From the NCBI GenBank assembly GCA_949825065.1, contig OX463847.1:33941164-34005163 (forward strand): DNA of 64,000 nt, written 5' to 3'. Shown piece after piece: positions 32,807 through 42,848 of this stretch; the stretch's first letter is position 1, and each line of letters opens with the position of its first letter. Below the pieces are notes generated by a model. It was given only the letters and a program-made list of their open reading frames with translations, was not told where the DNA came from and ran no database searches. Both the position numbers and the translations under genes were made by a program. The DNA is from Odontocerum albicorne (taxonomy: Eukaryota > Arthropoda > Insecta > Trichoptera > Odontoceridae).

Positions 32807-33388
32807 TTAAAGATAATTGTTATGAAGTTTGTTTTTATTTTTGAGATCTCGGATTATATCGACATTGAACCAAACTGGATAGTTGGGCAAATTTGGTAGA
32901 TTATGTTTCTGTGGGACGCAGATATCTAGCGTTCCGTAAATGACACTATGGAAGTACTCTACGGCTTCGTCAATATTATCTATGCTATACAGGGTGTTCC
33001 AGTCAAAATGTAGTAGAATATTCTTTAAGAGTAAAAAATTTGCCTTATTGTAGTTATATGTAGGGCGGGAGTTAAGTGGGGAGGGGGGAGGATCCCTGGG
33101 TGGCGAAGGGCGATACTTGCGACCCCTCCCACGGCCCACGCATCTCACCTGGATCTCCACGGAGAGTGTCGGATGATGTCTATCTTCCTTTACAAAGCAT
33201 TCCAACGATCTGTCCACCTTGCAGTTGGTATTGCTTAAAACTAGGTCCAGCATATTGCCGTATTCGTTATTTATGTGATTGTATTGGACAAGATCGTTGG
33301 ACTGAAGAAAACAGTCATAATCCAACAATACTTCCGTGGATTCGTTATTCAAATTAAAATCTCCTATAATTAAAACATATGTATGCAT
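32807..33388 (-). pseudogene. LINE A ORF2: endonuclease part, truncated
   Basis: About 193 codons in the same frame as the reverse transcriptase and separated from it only by a TAA at 32807-32809. IIGDFNLNNE near the start is the conserved GDFN motif of APE-type endonucleases. NTNCKVDRS and EDRHHPTLSVEI are the later landmarks; the usual SDH-P motif reads RHHP here, so the first residue is altered. The N-terminal half of the endonuclease, including its first catalytic Asn and Glu, is missing because of 5' truncation. Confidence 0.8.
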
Positions 33389-33394
33389 ATATTT

Positions 33395-33480
33395 AAATTA
33401 TCTTTTAAACGTTAACCATTTTTGTATTTTTCAATGTAATTGGGCTAAGCCTGTATTGAGAAAATAATAAATAAATAAAA
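33395..33480 (+). mobile_element. LINE B 3' end, second part of split copy
   Basis: TTGTATTTTTCAATGTAATT, GGGCTAAGCCTG and an (AAAT)n tail match the 3' terminus of LINE B at 61125-61175. Its position just beyond LINE A shows that LINE A split this LINE B copy. Confidence 0.75.
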
Positions 33481-33489
33481 AGTCTGCAA

Positions 33490-33670
33490 CTCTGATCCTG
33501 GACCATGTTGAATGTATTAAATTTGGTCTGTTCAATTTGGAGGACACCATCTCCTTGCTCGTTTTCCCTCATCTATTCGCAGCATACGTCTCAAATATCT
33601 TATCTCGAAGGCATCTATCGTTTGTCTTTCCATACTTCTCATCGTTCATTTTTATAATATACACAGTGCT
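33490..33670 (-). pseudogene. LINE RT C-terminal remnant
   Basis: The minus strand reads ERQTIDAFEIRYLRRMLRID followed by EGKRARRW. This matches the 'IDAFEMWCWRRMLRI.W' landmark of craniofacial-type LINE ORF2. It is a small decayed fragment of yet another LINE lineage. Confidence 0.55.
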
Positions 33671-33864
33671 ATGAAAAACATTAGAGATTTCACAAGAATC
33701 GGATATTGGGCATATCACCTGAATTTATTTAGTACTGTTAATGAACTGCCTTTTATATATTATATCAAATAACAAAGCGCTCTTAGAATGATATTTTATT
33801 TCGAAACAATCTTTTGCAACTCATTCGCCTGTTGTTATTGTTGTCTATATCAGTCAACGTACCT

Positions 33865-33957
33865 ATTTGCTAAACAACGATTCTTTTTTGCTATCGATAT
33901 TTTTTATGATGTAACAAATTTGCTAAGCAACGATTCTTTTTTGCTATCGATATTTTA
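33865..33957. repeat. 53-bp direct duplication
   Basis: ATTTGCTAAACAACGATTC, then TTTTTTGCTATCGATATTTT, is repeated at 33865 and 33918 with one or two differences. Confidence 0.8.
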
Positions 33958-34309
33958 GTTTCACTTTAACAACTATTGAATTTTCAATAAAAACATTCGC
34001 ATTGTAAATAAAATAAAATATAGCTTAACGATTTTATATAGCCATTTTGATAAAGAAAACTTCTTTTAATGTTACTTTTTTCTTCAAGAATAAATAAGAA
34101 TATTACTTATTACGATGTGTATAAATCATACAAATGTTTTTATTGTGTCATAAAATAGTCAAGTCTGGATTTTTCTATAAAACTAACGGTTTTATTTGAT
34201 CGTTGGACCTTGGCGAGGCTCCCTACGGTCATTTGGGAAATTTATTGAGCCACAGTACATAACTGATAGAGGTCAATTGGACGTTTATCTGCAAAAAGAA
34301 TTTAACCCA

Positions 34310-34485
34310 CATTATACAAGTCAGAAATTATTTGAGAAAATATAACTTCACGTGTATGACAGGTGTGAATCAATTAGGTGGAGCATGAATGTTGGAAAGT
34401 CGAAAGTTATGGTAATTGAGAAAGGAAGTAAAAGTGTGTACATTAAAAGTGAAAAAGGAAACATTGAGCAAATTGAGGTAATTTT
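34310..34485 (+). pseudogene. LINE R reverse transcriptase fragment
   Basis: The plus strand reads YDRCESIRWSMNVGKSKVMV and continues IEKGSKSVYIKSEKGN. This is the region just after the catalytic YADD in craniofacial-type LINE reverse transcriptases ('..LKINVGKTKVM'). The frame stops at a TAA near 34489. The catalytic motif itself lies upstream and is not recognisable here. Confidence 0.6.
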
Positions 34486-34552
34486 GTAACTTGTTTTATT
34501 AAATTTTTATTTTATTTCAACGATCAAATAACCTTTCGTTCGATTCCTAATA

Positions 34553-35106
34553 AGGGGTCTTTAAAATTGAGCGGTTTTTTTAATTCTTGAATAAAACACA
34601 GATGGCGTCATGAACTTGCCTAGGTCTTGTGACATTTGAGAAGGGTAATGTATTTGTAAGACATTTGTAAAAATGGAGTCGTATACAATACAACAACGCG
34701 TTCAAATTATTAAATTATTTTATGTATTATAATCTCCAAAAACGGTGATGTTACTATAATTGGCCACCAAGATCATGTGATCTGACACCGTTGGACTATT
34801 TTATCTGGGATTACGTGCAAAACCAGGTCTATAAGAATGACCCCCAATCAATTTCTGAGCTGAAGGATGAAATTATTCGCGTTATTGGAGAGATAGAAAC
34901 GCAATTGTGCCAAAATGATATCGAAAATTTTGACAGAAGAGTGGACATCTGTGGAGCTGCAAGAGGTGGGCATTTGGCGGATATTGTAATTTGTGCTTAA
35001 ATTTCATACATTATACTACAATGACCAATAAAAAGTTTTTAGAAATCAAAGCAAATTGTGTGTTTTATTAAAAAATTAAAAAAACAGCTCAATTTGAAAG
35101 ACCCTT
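34553..35106 (+). mobile_element. DUF4817-type Tc1/mariner deletion derivative, copy 1
   Basis: TA flanks both ends (34551-34552 and 35107-35108). The inverted termini are AAGGGGTCTTTAAAATTGAG and the reverse complement of CTCAATTTGAAAGACCCTT. The inside keeps only the first ~20 codons of a transposase (MESYTIQQRVQIIK, helix-turn-helix start) joined to its last ~75 codons (SCDLTPLDYFIWDYVQNQVY ... GAARGGHLADIVICA). The LDYF Asp is probably the third catalytic residue; the first two are deleted. Length 554 bp. It is non-autonomous, and two sister copies lie at 38581 and 40330. Confidence 0.8.
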
Positions 35107-35164
35107 TAGAACCTAGATTTTTTTAAAGGGTTTCCAGTTTGGTTTTCACTGAAGGTCTCTTTAA

Positions 35165-35460
35165 CATCATTCTAGCTAACATATCCGAATAAGTGTTTCA
35201 GACAAATTGAAAAGCAAGACCTGGAGACAGTATTAACTTCGATCCCAATAAGCGACCCTTCTGGTTAATAACGTCTGGGTTAGGGACGGAACTCGTGGTT
35301 CGCTATTTGTCACGTTAGCAGCACTGCCACTCGGCGTGTGTGAGTATTGTTAGCTGATGAATTATTTTATATTGTACCCTTTTTTATACCATCGGGACTC
35401 AGCACAAAACCCCCAGATGGAAGTTAAGAATTATACCACTGGGCTACGGAGGTCGAAGCT
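35165..35460 (-). repeat. tRNA-derived SINE-1, with adjacent SINE-2 scrap
   Basis: The minus-strand head at 35460-35400 reads CGACCTCCGTAGCCCAGTGG (A-box region) with a degenerate second half. The body runs to AACATATCCGAAT at about 35170 and has GATCGAAGTTAATACTGTC and CCAGGTCTTGCTT blocks matching other SINE-1 tails. Just left, 35108-35165 holds a plus-strand scrap of SINE-2 body (GGTTTCCAGTTTGGTTTTCA). Confidence 0.5.
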
Positions 35461-35464
35461 GGAA

Positions 35465-38125
35465 TACGAGTAGATTGCTACATTTCAATAAGCGGCCAGG
35501 TTGTACTGTTCATAACAGAAATGTAATCCAGCACAATAATTCAAGCAACATTATCGTACTAGTTTTCTGATAAATACGAGTAGTAAGCATGTTATTCATT
35601 ATTAGCATCCTGATTTACACGAACTTTCGGACATTATTCCAAATGAATTAATTTAATAGTGCTTATGAGCTGCCTTTTATAAATTCAAAAACAAATCACT
35701 GCTAAAAGGGTAGATAGTATTTAAGTAGCAAATGTTTCAGCTTTAACTATGTGGAATTTCGTATTTGAATATTTTATAGTAAATTACTTTTTATTCTGCT
35801 TATTACATTAATCCCGTCGTCAGTTGTTAACTACTGGAGAGAGACTTACCATCCAGACCATGGGTGTCATATTTTTTACCAAGATTTACGAGTATTTCAA
35901 TTATTTTATGGTGACAGTTGGGTATTTGTTTAACAGCGAATCCATTCTGTTTTTTTTTCGTGTAGCCTAGCATGTGTGTGTCCATGCGTATTTTAAACTA
36001 TATGTACATAAAATAATGAAAGAAGTAATAGAAAGAAATTATAGACATAGGTGCATAATATTAAAACAATAATTGTTGATAAAAATTGTCCAGCTAAACG
36101 GCGCTATATAAATTATTATTTGATTATTATTTTTCACTAAGCAAACAGTTGTTCTCTTTTATGGATAACTTAGAAATTTTAGGAGTCAGAGAAAGAAGAG
36201 ATGTGTCATGGTTACAAATTATGGATTTTTCAAAGTGATAATGGATTTGGACCAAAAGCATTCAGAGACAGGGTTGCTGGAGAACATTTAACATTTCCCC
36301 TGCTGTCGAACAGAAGAGAGATATCTTTCTCACCTTCCAGAACCGCAGCGGGCGGAGTGTCCAGGCCTTGGTGAGAACTGATCCACATCGGTTGTGGTCT
36401 ATGGTCAATTAATCTAGTGAGCAACGATTCTCAAACTGTGTCTCACGGGATATTTTGGTTTTTGAAATGATTCGCAATTGTTTTAAGGTTGAAATATCAT
36501 TTTATTTGAATTCGAGCGCACATTTCAGAAGCAAATAAATGATATCCATTGGAATTTCTTAGTACAAAAATTAAATAGGCTATAAAATAAGGAAATGAGA
36601 AGAAAATCATTTACAATAGGAGAGTATACACGATGAAGTTTCTGGACCTGACAATAGCAAAAGAGCGTGTCAAGATGGAATTAAGTGGAGATATGTTATA
36701 TCTGCCAACCTCAATAGGGGCATGGCGTGATGGTTGTGATGAGGTATAAAATGTCACTAAAATATGTTATTTAAAAAAGTTAAATGTGTTGCATAAATAT
36801 TATAATTTACGTGAATTATACAAACCAAATTAGTGAAAATGGTTAGAAAGGACAGGCGGTAGTAATATGGTTAGATCAAGTAAAGAAGGGAAAATGATGA
36901 GTCAAAGAGACCAAAGTTATTTGAGAAGATATATGGATGTTGAGAAATCGACAAATATATATCGTGATAGAAAAACCTCTTAATCAGTTTTGACTAACAC
37001 GACAGAAGAACTGCCTCCCCTTAATCGGTTTTGACTAACACGACAGAAGAACAGCGTGAAAGTATGTACGAATAAGTTGATATACGAGTATATTTATGTG
37101 ATAAGGTAATCTGAGGATGATTTAATATCACTCGGTTTGGGAAATGTTACATTTTAATGTTGGCATCCTTGGAAATATATTTGATAACTAAGTTACTTAA
37201 TGTTAAATTAACAAGTGTATACGTAGCAAAAACATACAATTAAAATAAATGGGAATATACTGAGTCGAGTATTTTTTAACAATGCACATATGTCTCAACA
37301 CTTAAGAAGCAGGAATGGAGTAAGGAAGTCAGAAACCATTGTCATCAGCCCTACAAATCAAAAGGGATAATTTGCCACCTTAAACAATAAGGCTGTAATA
37401 AACGAATATCAAACATATGAATTTCTTGTAAAAATAAAAATATACTTTGAACTAACATATATACAGCGGACACGAAAATTCTTCTAAGAATGACAAAATC
37501 TTTAAACTACGAGTACATACACTGGATATACTCGTAAATATTCTTGTAAGAATTTAAAAAAATCATTGAACTGTATATAACTTACAAAATATTGAATACA
37601 AAAAATTTAACGAATATGTACAACACATTATTAAATGAAATATTTATTCAAATTATTCACACATCAATTATATTGAAGCGATATGATAATTATACGTTTT
37701 TGATTGTAAAAAGTTGAAAACTGCTGCTCTATAACATCTCACTGTGCATTGAGTTACTGATAACAATATATGGTCTAAGTTTATTGTTATTATCTGGAAA
37801 TAGTATTCTATCCTTGAGTCATATCGTCGTGCAATGTACAAACTATATAATCTCAGTTTGTACAAAAGCATCTCAACTTGCGAAATCATTACTAGATAAC
37901 ATAGAAATACCATATTCCTATTTATTTAAGACTTCAATGAATAAAAATTAAATAAAAATTACATGGTCTCAACAATTATTCAAAGTATTATTAATTTGTA
38001 TAAAATGCATAAACAATAAAAGAAAAATATAATTAATCAAAGCAACAAAGAAGGGTTGCTTGAAAGGAAAGGCAAATCGGGAAAGGAATACGGAAAACCC
38101 TGTAAACTGATAATAAAAGAAAAAT
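35465..38125. other. Largely unassigned region
   Basis: No firm gene. 36230-36424 holds a slightly GC-rich minus-strand frame of 64 codons without recognisable motif. 36840-36980 has weak LINE R-like wording (GGTTAGATCAAGTAAAGAAG, ATATGGATGTTGAG). A 41-bp direct duplication, TTAATCAGTTTTGACTAACA and on, starts at 36980 and 37021. The remainder is AT-rich. Confidence 0.35.
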
Positions 38126-38130
38126 ACAAT

Positions 38131-38274
38131 GAAAATTTTCAGCGAGATAAAAGTTCATAGAAACTCGTAATTTTCAGCGAGATAAAAGTTCATAGCAACT
38201 TGTAATTTTCAGCGAGATAAAAGTTCATAGTAACTTGTAATTTTCAGCGAGATAAAAGTTCATAGCAACTTGTA
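38131..38274. repeat. 35-bp tandem repeat, four units
   Basis: AATTTTCAGCGAGATAAAAG plus TTCATAG and a variable AACTTGT spacer recurs four times at an exact 35-bp period (38140, 38175, 38210 and 38245 mark the same base). Units are almost identical, so expansion is recent. Confidence 0.9.
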
Positions 38275-38580
38275 AAATACAACTACAAAACTTTTTTGTT
38301 TTAAATCATACATACTATACATACCATCACACAATTTCACCCTTTAGTGATGATCTCATTATAAATATGTTTAGTCAGTATTTCATACATATATGTTCTG
38401 CATGTTCCAACCATGTCGCCGTATTTTTTTAACCCTCCTTAACACGTCAATTTTAAGCTCACAACTATCCTAAGTAATAACATTTCCTATTCTGTATTTT
38501 AATAATTACACCAACTTGCTTTGGCTCTGGTGATTGATAGCGGGATGAGTTTTTATTTACAATTATATGGTACCCTTATA

Positions 38581-39134
38581 AAGGGTCTTTCAAATTGAGC
38601 GTTTATTTTAATTCTTGGATAAAACACAGATGGCGTCGTGAACTTGCTTGGGTCTTGTGAGATTTGAGAAGTGTAATGTATGACATTTGTAAAAATGAAG
38701 TTGTATACAATACAACAACGCTTTCAAATTGTTGAATTATTTTATGTTTTGTATGTAATCTTAAAAAACGGTGATGTTAATTGGCCACCAAGATCAAGTG
38801 ATCTGACACCGTAGGACTATTTTATCTAGGGTAACGTGAAAAGCCAGGTCTATAAGAATGATCCCCAATCAATTCCTGGGCGAAATTATTCACGTTATTG
38901 GTGAGTTAGAACCGCAATTATGCTAAAATGTCATCGAAAATTTAGACAAAAGAGTGGACATCTGTGGAGCTGCAAGAGGTGGACATTTGGCGGATATTGC
39001 TTTTTGTGTTTAAATGTCATACATTATACTTCGATTGCCAATAAAAAGTTTTTTGAAATCAAAGCAAATTGTGTGTTTTATTCAAGAATTTAAAGAATTA
39101 GAATTTAAAAAAACCCTCAATTTGAAAGACCCTT
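38581..39134 (+). mobile_element. DUF4817-type Tc1/mariner deletion derivative, copy 2
   Basis: TA-flanked, with termini AAGGGTCTTTCAAATTGAGC and its reverse complement. It has the same internal junction as the 34553 copy and the same 554-bp length. The C-terminal segment is present (VTPxDYFI-like region, then VDICGAARGGHLADIAFCV) with extra indels that break the frame around 38870-38930. No catalytic core. Confidence 0.8.
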
Positions 39135-39139
39135 TATTA

Positions 39140-39365
39140 TATGGATTGCTGATTCGGATATATTGGTGAGTGGAGCTGGGAGGCAATAGTATCTTCGACC
39201 TCAGTAATCGAGCCTTTGGACTTAAAACCAATGGATTAAGTGCGCAACTCAAAGTGTATTGCACGTGTTGGTGACTTTGACCTTTTTTTTTGAGTACCAA
39301 TAATCAAACCCCAAACCTCCGGGCTGAAGTCAATCATCTTACCAATTAAGCCATGAAAGTCGTCA
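39140..39365 (-). repeat. tRNA-derived SINE-1
   Basis: The minus-strand head at 39365-39300 has GACTTTCATGGCTTAATTGG (A box) and GGGGTTTGATTATTGG (weak B box). The body ends with AAAGGCTCGATTACTGAGG, CTATTGCCTCCCAGCTCC and ATATATCCGAATCAGC, the standard SINE-1 tail. It abuts the DUF4817-type element on its left. Confidence 0.6.
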
Positions 39366-39724
39366 GGAAGATAGACAACTATAATAAAAACTTAAGTGCT
39401 TTATTAGTTTCTTTAACTTTCATTCAAGGGGGGTTATTTAAGTTATTGAAAATTTTTAAGCGTGGAATACGTATTCGAATTTTAATAAACTTATTTTCTT
39501 TTCATTATTTTTAGACCTGATTTCCAATTCTGTGACGTCAATCGGTCGGACAGCTTCAAGAAAAACATGCCGAGGAAATTTTTAATAAGACGGTTTTTCA
39601 AAGAAGGTTACCTTAAAAATATCAACCGTTAAAATTCTTGAACGAAAAAAAAATACGAATTAAAAAAGACATATATTTGAAATGTACACGAGTTTATGTT
39701 ATTTTCTTTTCAACTATCATTATC

Positions 39725-39820
39725 TTTTGAAGACTTCCGTAGCGTAGTTGGTATTTAGCTTGACTTTCTGGTTCTGTTCCCGATGGAAACCGAAAAAAAG
39801 GTTCCAGTCTGGTAGTGTTC
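39725..39820 (+). repeat. SINE-2 head fragment
   Basis: ACTTCCGTAGCGTAGTTGGT (A box) and TTCTGTTCCCGATGG (degenerate B box) are followed by AAAAAAAGGTTCCAGTCTGG, the beginning of the SINE-2 body. The body is then replaced by the LINE R copy at 39825. Confidence 0.5.
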
Positions 39821-39824
39821 CTCT

Positions 39825-40165
39825 GGTAACAATACTAATACGTACATACGTGCCATCATGCTATTTCCCTGCCGGGGTAGGAATAGAAAGCACATCCTTA
39901 GCCTCTTCTACATTCATACACCTTCTTGTTCGCTTCCTTCTTTCAAAATATCTTTCACTTGATTCAACCATACTTTCCTCAGTTTCCACTCACATTTACA
40001 CTGTACATTTGCTTTGTTGGTATTTCTTCATTCATTTGTTTCACATGCCCAAATCATCTCAGAATGTTCTTCTTCATCTTACTCAACACATCACAGCCTT
40101 AAGTTCACATTCATCCCTAATCACTCTATTCCGTATTATCTCATACATTGTTACCCTACAACAGT
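39825..40165 (-). mobile_element. LINE R C-terminus and 3' UTR
   Basis: Minus strand, 3' end near 39835. Blocks: GCCATCATGCTATTTCCCTG, CCGGGGTAGGAATAGAAAGC, CCTCTTCTACATTCATACAC, ATCTTTCACTTGATTCAACC and TCTCAGAATGTTCTTCTTCA, the last corresponding to the KKN(T)LR coding landmark. It is one of the longer copies of this family. Frames are interrupted. The plus-strand frame of 140 codons here is antisense. Confidence 0.7.
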
Positions 40166-40329
40166 ACTAACAACCGACGCATGCGCTTTAATGTATTCAT
40201 TTATTTGATTCACGACAAAACAATATCTTGAACATAACTTAAAAACAATAGCATACAAGATAGGTAATTTAAAAACGTTAAATAATTTACAAAATAACAT
40301 TAAATTCATTTTAAAATAAAATGAAAATA

Positions 40330-40906
40330 AAGGGTCTTTCAAATTAGGCGGTTTTTAATTCTTAGATAAAACACGGATGACGTCGCGAACTTGCCTGAGT
40401 CTTGTGATATTTGAGAAGTGTAATGTATAACATTTATACAAAATGGCGTCGTGTACAATAAAACAACGCGTTCAAATTGAGAATTATTTTATGCATTGTA
40501 ATCTCCGGAAACGGTTATGTTAATTGATCACCAAGATCATATGATCTGACACCATTGGACTATTTTCTCTGGGGTTACGTGAAAAGCCAGGTATATAAAA
40601 ATGACCCCCGATCAATTCCTGAGCTGAAGGATGACATTATTCGCGTTATTGGTAAATTAGAACCGCAATTATACCAAAATGTCGAAAATTTTGACAAAAG
40701 AGTCATCGGTGGAGCTGCAAGAGGTGGATATTTGGTGGATATTGTTTTTTGTGTTTAAATGTCATACTTCAATGACCAATAAATTATACTTCAATGACCT
40801 TATACTTCAATTATACTTCAATGACCAATAAAAAGTTTTTTGAAAGGAAAGCAAATTGTGTGTTTTATTCGAGAATTAAAAAAACCGCTCAATTTGAAAG
40901 ACCCTT
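40330..40906 (+). mobile_element. DUF4817-type Tc1/mariner deletion derivative, copy 3
   Basis: TA-flanked (40328-40329 and 40907-40908), 577 bp, with termini as in copies 1 and 2. The C-terminal remnant is the cleanest of the three: from 40555 it reads MDYFLWGYVKSQVYKNDPRS, then IPELKDDIIRVIGKLEPQLY and GGAARGGYLVDIVFCV with no stop until 40758. The extra length comes from a local duplication of TATACTTCAATGACC in the 3' UTR (40765-40830). Confidence 0.85.
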
Positions 40907-41024
40907 TACAATAAAACTTAAGTAGTAATAAATACTCGTATATAGTAATTATTTAAATAGTGATGTCTTTTCACGGAAGGTAGCATTCTCGAAATGTGAA
41001 ATTTTTATAAAAATTCAACCTTCT

Positions 41025-41310
41025 GACTACCTCCGTGGCTTAGCAGGTCAAACTCTTGACTTCAACCCTGGGGCTTCAGATTCGACACCCAAAAAAAAAA
41101 AGGGCGCAGTTAAGTAAAATTGTTTGTGTTGTAAAAATACTCGAATGTACCAGAAGTGTACGAGTGTTGTTACCTTTTCATATACAGTAGCATTATCAAC
41201 ACGTGTTATGACTCTGATTAAGTGGTTTTCATAATATCGAAGGCTCAATTAATGGGACTCAAAACAATGTTGTCTCCCGGCCACGTTCTGCAATATGCTA
41301 GAATCACTAA
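41025..41310 (+). repeat. tRNA-derived SINE-1
   Basis: A plus-strand copy joining head to tail: CTCCGTGGCTTAGCAGGTCA (A-box region), CTTCAGATTCGACACCC (B box), an A-rich linker, then a body ending CGAAGGCTCAATTAATGGGA, GTTGTCTCCCGGCCACG and AATATGCTAGAATCACTAAT. It shows that the dispersed tail blocks belong to the same unit as the tRNA-like head. Confidence 0.65.
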
Positions 41311-41394
41311 TTCTGAATTAATCATAACACTAATTGCGTGCATTAATTTTGGCAAATTTGGACACGGCTGGATATGAAGTAAGAGTCTTTTAGT

Positions 41395-41590
41395 GGCCTG
41401 TTAATTAAGTATGGTTGGATCAAGTGAATGATATTTTGAAAAAAAAAGGAAAGTAAAAAGGAAGAGAAATTATAGGAGTAGAAGAGGTGTATGCATTTGA
41501 AAGTTGCAAAATATGTGTGTCGAGATAGGAATATCTAGTCCTATGTCCTCTTTACCTATCCCAGCATGGAAGCGACATTATGGTTTGTAT
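41395..41590 (+). mobile_element. LINE R 3' end, interrupted by a DNA transposon
   Basis: AAGTATGGTTGGATCAAGTG, GATATTTTGAAAAAAAAAGG, GTAGAAGAGGTGTATGCATT, TGTGTGTCGAGATAGGAATA and CCCAGCATGGAAGCGACAT follow the family order. The terminal GTATGTATG-like sequence is split at 41590 by the TA-flanked element that follows. Confidence 0.65.
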
Positions 41591-41591
41591 A

Positions 41592-42415
41592 GATCGTTTA
41601 GCCTAAAGAGTCATTTTGCAATAGTGTGAGTAACACTCTCTGTATTACACAACTTGTGTAGTGGTATTGATTTTAAAATTCCACACGATTGGTTCGCGCA
41701 GAGCGCACGTTTGTATTGTTGTTAAAATACTCGGTGATTAGAAAAACACTACCATGTCGAAATTAGGAAAGGGAAAACCGCTTTCGGGCCTAGCAAAGGA
41801 GATTGTTTTAATTTTTGGCAATGATTGATAATAATTAGGGATCGGTCGAAAAGGTGCTGTAATCTATTGTATTAGTGCGATTTTTGTCTAATGTAATGTA
41901 TAATTCAAACAATTTCGAAAGCTTAGAATATACTTCATTATAACTTAAAGTTTCCTAGAATTTAGTATCACTCCATCCACTATTATTTTAAAACTTTATT
42001 ATTTAGCATTGTAATTATGACACATTTATATGTTAAATAATCTTACTACATTCATTTTATTTTTATGTGCAATCAAATTAAGGCTGACGAACATTTTTCT
42101 TTTATAATACTTGTACTTATATTTATTTTTAATCTTGAAAAATTCCATTATTGTTATTTAATGCTTCATAGAATCTGACATGCCTAAACAATTAATATAT
42201 TGAATACTCTTACTTTCATTTTATTTTTATGATTGTTACAATTTAAGCTGACAGCATTTTTTAATTTACAAAACGTGTGTGTCAATTTCAATGTTTGAAT
42301 ATAAAATATTGTTTTTAGATTTTTTTGCTTTACCATTAAAAAAATAAAGTGACAAGTTTTTCTAAACGCACTGTTACTCACACTATTGCAAACTGACTCT
42401 TTAGGCTGAACGATC
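41592..42415 (+). mobile_element. TA-flanked DNA transposon, 824 bp, deletion derivative
   Basis: Terminal inverted repeats of about 45 bp begin GATCGTTTAGCCTAAAGAGT on the left, with the reverse complement ACTCTTTAGGCTGAACGATC on the right. TA flanks both. Internally a 25-codon frame (41754-41828) starts MSKLGKGKPLSGLAKEIVLI. This resembles the N terminus of insect Tc1/mariner-superfamily transposases that begin MSK-GR-LS..A.EIV. The rest of the transposase is absent and the remaining ~580 bp is AT-rich. A Tc1/mariner-type derivative is the best reading. Confidence 0.7.
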
Positions 42416-42417
42416 TA

Positions 42418-42848
42418 CATGTATTGATTGCGTTTCATATTACAACTCGCATTCAACATCTCTTTTTTTCTATAACTTTTATATGAATATCGAAAACTCA
42501 TCAAAGCATTTAAGCGAATATTAAATAAAATTTCATCACAAGGATTGTATTTTGTTTTTTAAAAGCTTGACCAATGTAAACGTCAAGAGCATAAACTAAA
42601 ATTCGAAAACTGTGTTCGCTCGTCATCCCGCCCTGATGTCATGGACAGACAACCCCAGGAGGTCGATACAAAGGAGAGACAACTCCTCGGCCCTCCCTGG
42701 CACTCCTTGGTCCGAAGTAAAAAACATAATAGATTATTAGGTCATCTCATTAATCTTGCTGGTTAAATGTGTACGGAGAGATGGCTCGGAGACCAATCGG
42801 TTCGGTTCCATGTCACAGAAATATTATCAATTGAATATTATAATTATA
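42418..42848. other. Unassigned spacer
   Basis: No gene recognised. 42600-42720 is GC-richer (CGTCATCCCGCCCTGATGTC and GGCCCTCCCTGGCACTCC), without an open frame I can place. It ends exactly at the Helitron terminus. Confidence 0.4.

Larger units (their letters stand above)
30871..33390 (-). mobile_element. LINE A, Jockey-type retrotransposon, 5'-truncated
   Basis: This minus-strand element has a poly(A) tail at 30871-30881 (a T run on the plus strand), a short 3' UTR and an ORF2 that is open over most of its length. It is truncated inside the endonuclease at about 33390. It is inserted in the 3' UTR of a plus-strand LINE B copy. A second, shorter copy sits at 57835-58414. Possible target duplications are AT-rich (near 30858-30870 and 33389-33400) and ambiguous. 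Confidence 0.85.

Noticed and set aside
36230..36424. A 64-codon minus-strand frame with normal composition
   Set aside because: No recognisable domain, splice sites or neighbouring exon. Kept only as a note in the region entry.
39748..40170. A 140-codon plus-strand frame rich in Ser, Phe and Leu
   Set aside because: Antisense to LINE R; the same antisense pattern appears at 10047 and 62900.
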